A stretch of 7,168 bases of DNA from Tissierellia bacterium (GTDB lineage Bacteria; Bacillota_A; Clostridia; Tissierellales; Peptoniphilaceae), in assembly GCA_012728775.1 (NCBI GenBank), contig JAAYEN010000286.1, forward strand, positions 1 through 7,168, given 5' to 3'. Under the pieces are notes generated by a model. The model did no database searches, had not been told where the DNA came from, and was given only the letters and a program-made list of their open reading frames with translations. Shown piece after piece: positions 1 to 5,339 of this stretch (the first letter of the stretch is position 1; each line of letters begins with the position of its first letter). Position numbers and translations under genes: made by a program.

Positions 1-43
1 ATTTACATGGACTTATTTTTATAGATAAAATGAGTTTATATAA

Positions 44-71
44 TAAAAAAGAGCTTAATTTTTTAAGCTCT
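44..71 (-). terminator. Rho-independent terminator of murC
   Basis: Read on the minus strand, a perfect 9-bp stem (AGAGCTTAA, plus positions 63-71, pairing with TTAAGCTCT, 50-58) encloses a 4-base loop. It is followed at once by a T-tract (TTTTTTATTA on the minus strand, plus positions 41-50). The hairpin starts about 10 bases after the murC stop codon, as expected of an intrinsic terminator. On the plus strand the hairpin is followed by AAATTATAA, not a T-run, so it probably does not stop transcripts entering from the left. Positions 1-40 show nothing that can be assigned. Confidence 0.88.
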
Positions 72-80
72 AAATTATAA

Positions 81-1529
81 TTAATATGCTGCAATTGTTT
101 CTGAAGAGGAACTTATTGTGTCAAATACTGGTACTTGTTTTTCTTTTTGTTCATTTAATATTTCTTCGCCTATTTCAAAAACATCTCCTGCACCCATTGT
201 AACAATGCAATCTCCAGGTTTTGCATTTTGTACGAGGTGTTTTTTTACCTCGTCAAAACTTCCTAAATAAATAGCTTTTTTGCCATTTTTTATTATTGCG
301 TCAACTAACATTCTAGAGTGTATATCTCCGTAATCTTTTTCTCTTGCTGCATAAATATCAGGAATTATAATTTTATCTGCATCATCAAAGGATTCAGCAA
401 AAGAGTTAAGAAGTAATTTAGTTCTTGTAAAGGTATGTGGTTGAAAAATGCAATAAATATCATTTGCGTATTTGTTTCTAATAGCACTTAATGTAGATTT
501 TATTTCGGTAGGGTGATGTGCATAATCGTCTAAAACATCTATTCCATTATAGCTACCTTTGTATTCTAATCTTCTGTGTACCCCTGTGTATTTGGAAATC
601 TTATCTGCTATTTTCTCTGGATTGACTTCATAAATATGACACGCAGCGAAGGCAGCTAAAGCATTATAGACATTGTGCTTGCCCATGACACTTAAACTAA
701 TTTCTGCAAGTTTTTTATGTTTAAAAAATACGTCAAATTTAGGGAATCCTCCATTAACAAAAGTAACATTTTTTGCAGAATAATCAGATACTTTATCAAT
801 TCCAAATGTAAATACTTTGGCCTTTGTGTGATTTTTCAAAGTATTTGAGTTTTCATCGTCTGAGTTTATTAAAATGTAGTCACTCTCTCCCAAATTTTCA
901 GCATAATCTTCAAAAGTTGAAATTATATGATCGATATTATCGAAATAATCTAGATGATCTTCATCTATATTTAAAATTATCGCTAAACTTGGGAAATACT
1001 TTTTGATATTTCCTTTGTATTCGCAGGCTTCAGTTAAAAACAATTTATTTTCGCCTATTTTAATATTGCCATTAATTTTATCTAAATGGCCCCCTAGCAT
1101 AATAGTAGGATTACTTTTATCGTCATATACGACTTCGGTAATCATACTTGTTGTTGAAGTTTTTCCGTGGGTTCCTGAAACGGCTATGGAAAACTCGAAA
1201 TTTTTCATAATATATCCTAAAAATTCAGCTCTATCTACTAGGTCTAATTTTCTTTTTATAGCTGTTTTTAACTCTTCGTTATCCATAGAAATTGCATCTG
1301 TATATATTACTATTTCTGCGTCTTTTAAATTTTCGCCTGAATGTTCATAGTAAATTTCTGCTCCCAAATTTTTTAGTTTTTCCGTAATCTGTGATTTTTT
1401 GGAATCTGATCCAGAAATTTTGTAGCCTTGGTTAAGTAGGTATTCTGCTAAAGCGCTCATACTTACTCCGCCAATTCCTATAAAGTGCAGTTTTTTATTT
1501 TTATTTGAATTAATATTAAAATTAAACAT
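81..1529 (-). CDS. murC: UDP-N-acetylmuramate--L-alanine ligase (MurC)
   Basis: Cytoplasmic Mur ligase that adds L-alanine to UDP-N-acetylmuramate with ATP hydrolysis, the first peptide-stem step of peptidoglycan synthesis. The 482 residues have the family's three-domain layout. An N-terminal dinucleotide-like fold carries HFIGIGG (residues 15-21). The central ATPase carries the P-loop GTHGKTS (119-125), TEACEY (166-171) and NIDEDHLDYF (187-196). The C-terminal domain carries GVHRRLEYKG (316-325), DDYAHHPTE (334-342), FQPHTFTRT (362-370) and TMGAGDV (444-450). The P-loop and the HRR and DYAHHPTE signatures separate MurC from MurD/E/F. Length is normal; the last 20 or so residues look like a poorly conserved tail. 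The ATG start is supported by AGAGGGG five bases upstream (plus positions 1535-1541). It is divergent from the regulator gene, with its own promoter and terminator, so it is functionally separate from the histidine operon. Confidence 0.97.
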   Translation of the reverse strand: MFNFNINSNKNKKLHFIGIGGVSMSALAEYLLNQGYKISGSDSKKSQITEKLKNLGAEIYYEHSGENLKDAEIVIYTDAISMDNEELKTAIKRKLDLVDRAEFLGYIMKNFEFSIAVSGTHGKTSTTSMITEVVYDDKSNPTIMLGGHLDKINGNIKIGENKLFLTEACEYKGNIKKYFPSLAIILNIDEDHLDYFDNIDHIISTFEDYAENLGESDYILINSDDENSNTLKNHTKAKVFTFGIDKVSDYSAKNVTFVNGGFPKFDVFFKHKKLAEISLSVMGKHNVYNALAAFAACHIYEVNPEKIADKISKYTGVHRRLEYKGSYNGIDVLDDYAHHPTEIKSTLSAIRNKYANDIYCIFQPHTFTRTKLLLNSFAESFDDADKIIIPDIYAAREKDYGDIHSRMLVDAIIKNGKKAIYLGSFDEVKKHLVQNAKPGDCIVTMGAGDVFEIGEEILNEQKEKQVPVFDTISSSSETIAAY

Positions 1530-1542
1530 TATTACCCCTCTT

Positions 1543-1565
1543 TAATTGTTAGAACAATTATAACA
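1543..1565 (-). promoter_or_regulatory. Extended -10 promoter of murC with overlapping inverted repeat
   Basis: On the minus strand, TGTTATAAT (plus 1557-1565) is a perfect extended -10 element (TG-N-TATAAT). No good -35 lies 17 bases upstream, which extended -10 promoters tolerate. Transcription would start near plus position 1550, about 20 bases before the murC ATG. A perfect inverted repeat, TAATTGTT-AG-AACAATTA (1543-1560, 8-bp arms), covers the end of the -10 box and the predicted start site. That is the classic position for a repressor operator. Promoter and repeat are directly visible; the repressor function is inferred. Confidence 0.6.
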
Positions 1566-1581
1566 TAAAAATCAATATATT

Positions 1582-1623
1582 ATGTAGTAAATCAAAAATG
1601 ATTATACAATCAATGTAGTAAAT
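1582..1623. repeat. Two direct repeats of ATGTAGTAAAT in the divergent spacer
   Basis: An identical 11-mer occurs at 1582-1592 and 1613-1623, start to start 31 bases (about three helical turns). A looser copy, ATGTACTAAAAT, lies at 1657-1668 just before the regulator gene. Between the exact copies is a short dyad, TGATT-ATAC-AATCA (1599-1612). The repeats could be binding sites for a factor acting on murC or the regulator, but this AT-rich stretch makes short repeats easy to obtain by chance. No convincing sigma-A promoter for the regulator could be assigned; TAATAT at 1653-1658 is the best -10 candidate and lacks a matching -35. Confidence 0.35.
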
Positions 1624-1685
1624 TTTCAATACACTTAACTTTTATTATTATCTAATATGTACTAAAATAGGATATGAGGTGGAAA

Positions 1686-3125
1686 ATGGAAATCAAGCTT
1701 TCACAATTGACAAAAGATTTAAATATACAAGATTTTTTTGACACATTCTCTGATGGAATAATGATTACAGATGAAAAGGGTAAAATTGTCATATACAATC
1801 GCGCAAAAGAAATTCAAGATAACAGAGACAGAAAAGAAATGTTAGGCAAATATACATGGGAGGCTTATGGATATACGGGCCGGGAAGGATCAGAACATTG
1901 GTCAGTATTTAAAACTGGTGTCCCTATAATCAATAAATATTCTGCCCACTCTATAGTTGATGGAGAGCCTAAATATATTTCTTATAGTACATATCCTTTA
2001 ACAATAGAAGGAAAAACTATTGGCGTATATTCCGTTAGTAAAACTGAAGATACTCTACACCAAAGTTTAGTAGATACTATAGAGAAAAAACGGGAATTAC
2101 ATTTTCGTGGAGAAGATGAAGATTTAGGTAAATACAATGAAAATGGAACTCGTTATACATTTTCAGATATTATTGGTGAGTCGGAGGAGATGAAAAGTGC
2201 AATTAACATGGCACAAAATGTAGCCTTTTTGGATAATTCGATTTTGATTGTAGGAGAAACGGGAACTGGAAAAGAAGTTTTATCCCAAAGTATACATAAT
2301 TTTGGAAATAAATTTCGAGAATCATTTATAGGAATAAATTGCTCAGCTATCCCCGAAAATTTATTGGAGTCTATGCTATTTGGTACAGAAAAGGGTGCAT
2401 ATACTGGTGCTGTAGATTCTGCAGGTCTTTTTGAAAAAGCGGGAATGGGAACTGTGTTTTTAGACGATATTAATACTATGCCTTTGAGTCTTCAAGCAAA
2501 GTTATTAAGAGCACTTCAAGAAAGAAGGGTAAGTAGATTAGGTTCTGGAGAATCTTATGAAATAAAATGTAGAATACTCTCAGCAACCAATGAAGATCCA
2601 TTTAAATTAATTGAAGAAGGTAGGCTAAGAGAAGATTTATATTATAGAATTGCAGGATTTACTATTAATATTCCGCCTTTAAGAGAACGCAAAGAAGATA
2701 TTATACGTTTGGTAGAATATTTTATTCGAAGATACAATAAGATACTAGGCAAAAGTGCCATAGGTGTAAGTTCTGAATTGAAAAAAACTTTGGATGAATA
2801 TTACTGGCCTGGAAATATAAGAGAGTTAGAAAACTTAATAGAAAATATGCTAGTAAATTCTGACAAAGATGAAAAATATTTAGACCTAAAGAATATTCCT
2901 CCTTATTTAAAAGATAGATTTTCTTTAAGAGAAGTTGATATAAAAATAGAAAAAAATTTAGCAAAACAAAATTTAAATAAGTTAGTTGAAGATTTTGAAA
3001 AGAAAATAATAAAGGAATATCTAATTGAAAATAATTGGAATATATCTAAAACTGCGAGAATATTAGATTTAAATAGAAATAGTCTCATATATAAAATGAA
3101 AAGATTAGGAATAAAAAACGACTAA
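1686..3125 (+). CDS. Sigma-54-dependent activator, PAS-AAA+-Fis type (RocR-like)
   Basis: Bacterial enhancer-binding protein that remodels RNA polymerase-sigma54 using ATP. Using the ATG at 1686 (479 aa), a PAS-like sensor spans about 14-120, a linker follows, and the AAA+ domain spans about 160-395. It has Walker A GETGTGKE (190-197), a sigma54-contact loop GAYTGA (237-242), Walker B VFLDDI (257-262), arginine-finger region GRLREDLYYRI (312-322) and sensor II WPGNIRELEN (374-383). A Fis-type helix-turn-helix ends the protein (about 450-475). GAGGTGG (1676-1682) is a good ribosome site for 1686. It overlaps the earlier in-frame ATG at 1674, which is therefore unlikely. Odd points: the loop has Tyr for Phe of GAFTGA, and Walker B ends Asp-Asp where Asp-Glu is usual. 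There is no receiver domain, so control is probably by a ligand at the PAS domain, as in RocR. The sigma-54 promoter just downstream makes the hut operon its likely target; a histidine-related ligand is inferred. Confidence 0.93.
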   Translation: MEIKLSQLTKDLNIQDFFDTFSDGIMITDEKGKIVIYNRAKEIQDNRDRKEMLGKYTWEAYGYTGREGSEHWSVFKTGVPIINKYSAHSIVDGEPKYISYSTYPLTIEGKTIGVYSVSKTEDTLHQSLVDTIEKKRELHFRGEDEDLGKYNENGTRYTFSDIIGESEEMKSAINMAQNVAFLDNSILIVGETGTGKEVLSQSIHNFGNKFRESFIGINCSAIPENLLESMLFGTEKGAYTGAVDSAGLFEKAGMGTVFLDDINTMPLSLQAKLLRALQERRVSRLGSGESYEIKCRILSATNEDPFKLIEEGRLREDLYYRIAGFTINIPPLRERKEDIIRLVEYFIRRYNKILGKSAIGVSSELKKTLDEYYWPGNIRELENLIENMLVNSDKDEKYLDLKNIPPYLKDRFSLREVDIKIEKNLAKQNLNKLVEDFEKKIIKEYLIENNWNISKTARILDLNRNSLIYKMKRLGIKND

Positions 3126-3140
3126 AATTTAAACAAAAAC

Positions 3141-3167
3141 GCACAAATAGCTAAAAATTGTGCACAA
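3141..3167. promoter_or_regulatory. Candidate upstream activating sequence (enhancer)
   Basis: GCACAA (3141-3146) and TTGTGC (3158-3163) form an inverted repeat. The second arm continues into a perfect 10-bp palindrome, TTGTGCACAA (3158-3167). The GCACAAA half-sites at 3141 and 3162 are direct repeats exactly 21 bases apart, about two helical turns, which would put bound dimers on one face of the DNA. The centre is roughly 90-100 bases upstream of the predicted sigma-54 start site, a standard enhancer distance. It lies just after the activator gene. There is no T-run after the hairpin, so it is not a terminator of that gene. Binding by the neighbouring activator is inferred. Confidence 0.55.
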
Positions 3168-3225
3168 AATATAAACAAAAATAAATTATAATTATGGCAA
3201 AACCTGATAATGATAGGATATTATT

Positions 3226-3243
3226 TTGGCACGAGTATTGCAT
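3226..3243 (+). promoter_or_regulatory. Sigma-54 (-24/-12) promoter of the hut operon
   Basis: TTGGCACGAGTATTGCAT matches the sigma-54 consensus TGGCACG-N4-TTGCW at every defined base. GG is at 3228-3229 and GC at 3240-3241, with the required 10 bases between them. Transcription should start near 3253. It reads toward hutI and lies 60-85 bases downstream of the candidate enhancer and next to a sigma-54 activator gene, so the three elements support one another. Confidence 0.9.
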
Positions 3244-3255
3244 AATATATAAATG

Positions 3256-3364
3256 TTAGCAATCCAATAAAGATTGAGTAAGCGTTGTCAGACTAAAAAA
3301 GTCTAAGGAAATCTATAAAGCAATGGTTCTGGTAAAACTATTGTAAAATAGATATGCAAGCTAA
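3256..3364 (+). promoter_or_regulatory. Structured 5' leader of the hut mRNA, possible cis-regulatory RNA
   Basis: Several stems are nested in one closed unit. TTAG(C) at 3256-3260 can pair with (G)CTAA at 3360-3364, enclosing three hairpins. The first is CAATC/GATTG (3260-3264 with 3272-3276, 7-base loop). The second is AGACT/AGTCT (3290-3294 with 3300-3304). The third is a longer arm: ATCTAT/ATAGAT (3311-3316 with 3348-3353), a small A-rich internal loop, then CAATGGTT/AACTATTG (3321-3328 with 3336-3343, one G-U pair) capped by CTGGTAA. This closed multi-branch shape resembles riboswitch aptamers, but I recognise no known class. No continuous reading frame with a ribosome site was seen here. 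The pairing was done by eye; some stems are short and the DNA is AT-rich, so chance is not excluded. Confidence 0.4.
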
Positions 3365-3368
3365 AGAA

Positions 3369-3409
3369 AATATCACTGCCCTTGAGTCCTCAAGGGCGAA
3401 TGTGATATT
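3369..3409 (+). repeat. Long stable hairpin in the hut leader
   Basis: The outer arms AATATCAC (3369-3376) and GTGATATT (3402-3409) are perfectly complementary. Inside them GCCCTTGA (3378-3385) pairs with TCAAGGGC (3390-3397) around the loop GTCC. A T opposite GAAT forms the only interior loop. Sixteen base pairs including a GC-rich block are striking in such AT-rich DNA. No T-run follows on the plus strand, so it is not a typical terminator. It sits 25 bases before the hutI ribosome site and could protect the mRNA, act as an expression platform for the upstream fold, or bind a protein. Its role is unknown. Confidence 0.75.
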
Positions 3410-3419
3410 AAATCTACAT

Positions 3420-3432
3420 TTGTTACTAACAA
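3420..3432. repeat. Palindrome abutting the hutI ribosome binding site
   Basis: TTGTTA-C-TAACAA is a perfect 6-bp dyad around one base, directly followed by T and the GGAGG ribosome site at 3434-3438. As RNA it could form only a weak 5-bp hairpin, so if functional it is more likely a DNA site. Its TTGTT/AACAA half-sites resemble the murC palindrome at 1543-1560, although the spacing differs. It may be chance. Confidence 0.3.
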
Positions 3433-3444
3433 TGGAGGTAATTT

Positions 3445-4692
3445 TTGGGGAAAATATTATTAAAAAATTGTGAAAAGATACATACTCTAGATAACAATCT
3501 TCAAGATATTCTAGGTACTTTAGATGGCCATTCAATATTAATAGATGAAGAAGTTGTAAAAAGAATTGATAAGTATGAAAATTTATTAGATCTATTGGAT
3601 GATGAAACAAAAATTATAGAATGTAAAGGCAAATCAGTTCTTCCAGGATTTGTAGATCCTCATACTCATTTAGTTTTTGGTGGAGATAGAAAAGAAGAGT
3701 ATATGGCTAGATTAACTATAAATGATGCTGAAGCTATACAAGAAATAGCTGGCACATTAGGTATGGCTGGTTCTGTGGAGAAAACTAAAGCTGCAGGATT
3801 TGATGGTCTTATTGAAAGCTCCATTGACAAGTTGAATAATTTACTCATAAATGGAATTACAACTGTTGAAATTAAAAGTGGATATGGAATCGACAAAGAT
3901 ACAGAATTAATGCAATTAAGAGTAATTCAAGAGCTGAAAAATAAAGTACCTCAAACTTTAATCGCCACATATTTAGGTGGGCACGATTGGGATAAAGAAA
4001 TGGGCAAGGACGCTTATGTTGATTTTTGTATAAATGAAGTCATGCCTGTAATTGAAAAAGAAAAATTAGCGGACATGGCAGATATTTGGGTTGAAGAACA
4101 ATTTTTTTCAGTAGAACAAGGAAGAAGATATCTAAAAGCTGCTAAAAAACATGGAATAAATGGAACGATTCATGGAAATGAGCTATCTTCAGTAGGCGCT
4201 TCCAAAATGGCAGCTGAAGAAGGAGTTTATTCCGTAGCTCATTTAAATTATTTAACTGATGAAGAAATTGATTTAATGATAGAAAATGATGTAGTTGGAA
4301 TACTGCTACCTACTACAGATTATGTTAAACAATATATGGATGTACTTGCTGATGGAAGAAAATTCATTGACAAAGGAATGACGGTAGCTATGGCTACAAA
4401 TATTAACCCAGGTAATTACACAGTAAGCATGTCCTTAGTTATGAATATGGCTTGTAGAAATCATGGATTAAGTGGAGAAGAAGCCCTAAAAGGTGCCACT
4501 GTAAATGCAGCTAAGGCATTGAGAATTGATGATAAGTATGGAACTATTGAAGAAGGTAAATTTGCTGATATTCAAATATGGGATACAAATGATTTTAGAG
4601 ATGTAATTTATAAACAGGGCGTCAATTACGTAAATACTGTAATTAAGCATGGTCAAATAGTTGTAGAAGAAGGAGTTATTTCCTATTTATAA
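3445..4692 (+). CDS. hutI: Imidazolonepropionase (HutI)
   Basis: Amidohydrolase-family enzyme of cytosolic histidine degradation, hydrolysing 4-imidazolone-5-propanoate to N-formimino-L-glutamate. The 415 residues match the family length. Visible signatures are PGFVDPHTHLVFGGDR (67-82), with the metal-binding HxH at His73/His75, EIKSGYG (142-148), LGGH with His180, HGNE with His243 as the next metal ligand, the VAHLNYL stretch (264-270), and the C-terminal amidohydrolase end KFADIQIWD. Odd point: the loop normally reading TDxNPG, whose Asp is a metal ligand in characterised HutI, reads TNINPG here (Asn319, codon AAT at 4399-4401). Translation starts at TTG, chosen because GGAGG (3434-3438) lies six bases upstream and no in-frame ATG fits. 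It is the first gene of the operon after the sigma-54 promoter and is followed by folate-linked formimino genes, which confirms the pathway. Confidence 0.94.
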   Translation: MGKILLKNCEKIHTLDNNLQDILGTLDGHSILIDEEVVKRIDKYENLLDLLDDETKIIECKGKSVLPGFVDPHTHLVFGGDRKEEYMARLTINDAEAIQEIAGTLGMAGSVEKTKAAGFDGLIESSIDKLNNLLINGITTVEIKSGYGIDKDTELMQLRVIQELKNKVPQTLIATYLGGHDWDKEMGKDAYVDFCINEVMPVIEKEKLADMADIWVEEQFFSVEQGRRYLKAAKKHGINGTIHGNELSSVGASKMAAEEGVYSVAHLNYLTDEEIDLMIENDVVGILLPTTDYVKQYMDVLADGRKFIDKGMTVAMATNINPGNYTVSMSLVMNMACRNHGLSGEEALKGATVNAAKALRIDDKYGTIEEGKFADIQIWDTNDFRDVIYKQGVNYVNTVIKHGQIVVEEGVISYL

Positions 4693-4765
4693 TACCTGAA
4701 GAAATTAGATCTTTGATATTGTATAAAAAATATATGTAAAATGTAAATTGATGAAAGGAGAAAAA
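4693..4765 (+). other. Intergenic spacer between hutI and the cyclodeaminase gene
   Basis: Seventy-three AT-rich bases contain no hairpin with a T-run and no convincing promoter; a TATAAA at about 4721 lacks a suitable -35. Read-through from hutI is therefore expected. The only clear element is AAAGGAG (4754-4760), the ribosome site of the next gene. Confidence 0.5.
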
Positions 4766-5329
4766 ATGGATTATAAAGATATTCAAGAATTGATTTTAGA
4801 TGCTGATGATGTAACTGTAGGTGGAGGATCTGCTTCTGCCCTATCTGGTGCTATGGCTTGTGGGCTTATAGGAATGGTATGTAAACTTTCTACTAAGAAA
4901 GATTACGGTCTTCCAGCTGAAAAGCAGTTAGAGTATGCAAAAGAATTGGAAGAGATTAGAGATAAACTTTTAGATGGAGTTGTTGAAGATGGAAATGCTT
5001 ATGGAGTTATCCGTGATGCTTACAAACTTCCAAAAGAAACAGAAGAAGAAATAGCAGCTAGGAAAGCAGCTATTGCAAATGCTGGAGTTGTTGGAGCTAC
5101 TACTCCTATGAACAATGCTAAACTTTGTAGAAGAGTTTATGATATAGCTTTGGAATTAGAGGGAAAAACTAATCCTAATACTGATTCTGATATGCTAATT
5201 GGAAAAGAACTTGCTAAAATTGGTACAAATGGATGCTTGATGAACATTGAAGCTAATCTTCCTTTAGTAAAGGACGAAGAAAAGATTTCAGAATTTAATC
5301 AAGCTCTAGTAGAATTAAAAATAAATTAA
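4766..5329 (+). CDS. fchA: Formimidoyltetrahydrofolate cyclodeaminase (FTCD_C family)
   Basis: Converts 5-formimino-THF to 5,10-methenyl-THF with release of ammonia, the step after formimino transfer in histidine breakdown. It corresponds to the C-terminal half of the fused vertebrate FTCD protein and is mostly helical. Family marks, numbered from the ATG at 4766 (187 aa), are the glycine-rich [11 protein letters not shown] near the N-terminus (19-29), [17 protein letters not shown] followed by an acidic TEEE stretch (74-96), VVGATTPM (108-115) and the C-terminal [10 protein letters not shown] / [11 protein letters not shown] region (140-170). It is slightly shorter than the usual 200 or so residues but has both conserved ends. 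AAAGGAG (4754-4760) five bases upstream fixes the start; in-frame TTG 4748 and ATG 4751 lie before or against that site and are unlikely. The next gene follows after 10 bases, so translation is probably coupled. The symbol is by family convention. Confidence 0.9.
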   Translation: MDYKDIQELILDADDVTVGGGSASALSGAMACGLIGMVCKLSTKKDYGLPAEKQLEYAKELEEIRDKLLDGVVEDGNAYGVIRDAYKLPKETEEEIAARKAAIANAGVVGATTPMNNAKLCRRVYDIALELEGKTNPNTDSDMLIGKELAKIGTNGCLMNIEANLPLVKDEEKISEFNQALVELKIN

Positions 5330-5339
5330 TGAGGTGTAT

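Noticed and set aside
1..40. 3' end of a plus-strand gene entering from the left
   Set aside because: All three plus frames are short and stop by position 80; too little sequence to identify a protein.
824..1350. Two plus-strand open frames (824-1006 and 1003-1350)
   Set aside because: They lie antisense to murC, have no ribosome site and encode no recognisable protein; MurC accounts for the region fully.
1543..1560. Rex (redox repressor) operator over the murC promoter
   Set aside because: The half-sites TTGTT/AACAA are similar, but Rex sites have a longer spacing (TTGTTAA-N4-TTAACAA); only two bases separate the arms here.
1674..1685. Earlier ATG at 1674 for the activator
   Set aside because: It overlaps GAGGTGG, which is correctly placed as the ribosome site for the ATG at 1686, and has only a weak site of its own.
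2722..3088. Minus-strand open frames (2722-2964 and 2903-3088)
   Set aside because: They are antisense to the conserved AAA+ and helix-turn-helix part of the activator, rich in Phe/Leu/Ser from AT-rich reverse reading, and lack start signals.
3195..3216. Second sigma-54 promoter at TGGCAAAACCTGATAA
   Set aside because: The -24 part is partial and there is no TTGC at the -12 position.
3369..3409. Transcription terminator or attenuator at the leader hairpin
   Set aside because: No T-run follows the hairpin on the plus strand; what follows is AAATCTAC.
3253..3444. Known riboswitch, T-box or HutP-type leader
   Set aside because: I saw no T-box sequence, no glycine, THF or ZTP core, and no regularly spaced UAG repeats as used by HutP. 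By-eye comparison only; an Rfam scan would decide.
3338..3896. Minus-strand open frames (3338-3610 and 3666-3896)
   Set aside because: They overlap the leader and hutI in antisense and have no family resemblance or ribosome site.
4748..4765. Earlier starts (TTG 4748, ATG 4751) for the cyclodeaminase
   Set aside because: AAAGGAG at 4754-4760 lies downstream of them and is properly spaced for the ATG at 4766; family proteins begin near there.
5334..5339. GTG at 5334 as fhs start
   Set aside because: It is part of the GAGGTG ribosome site serving the ATG at 5340.
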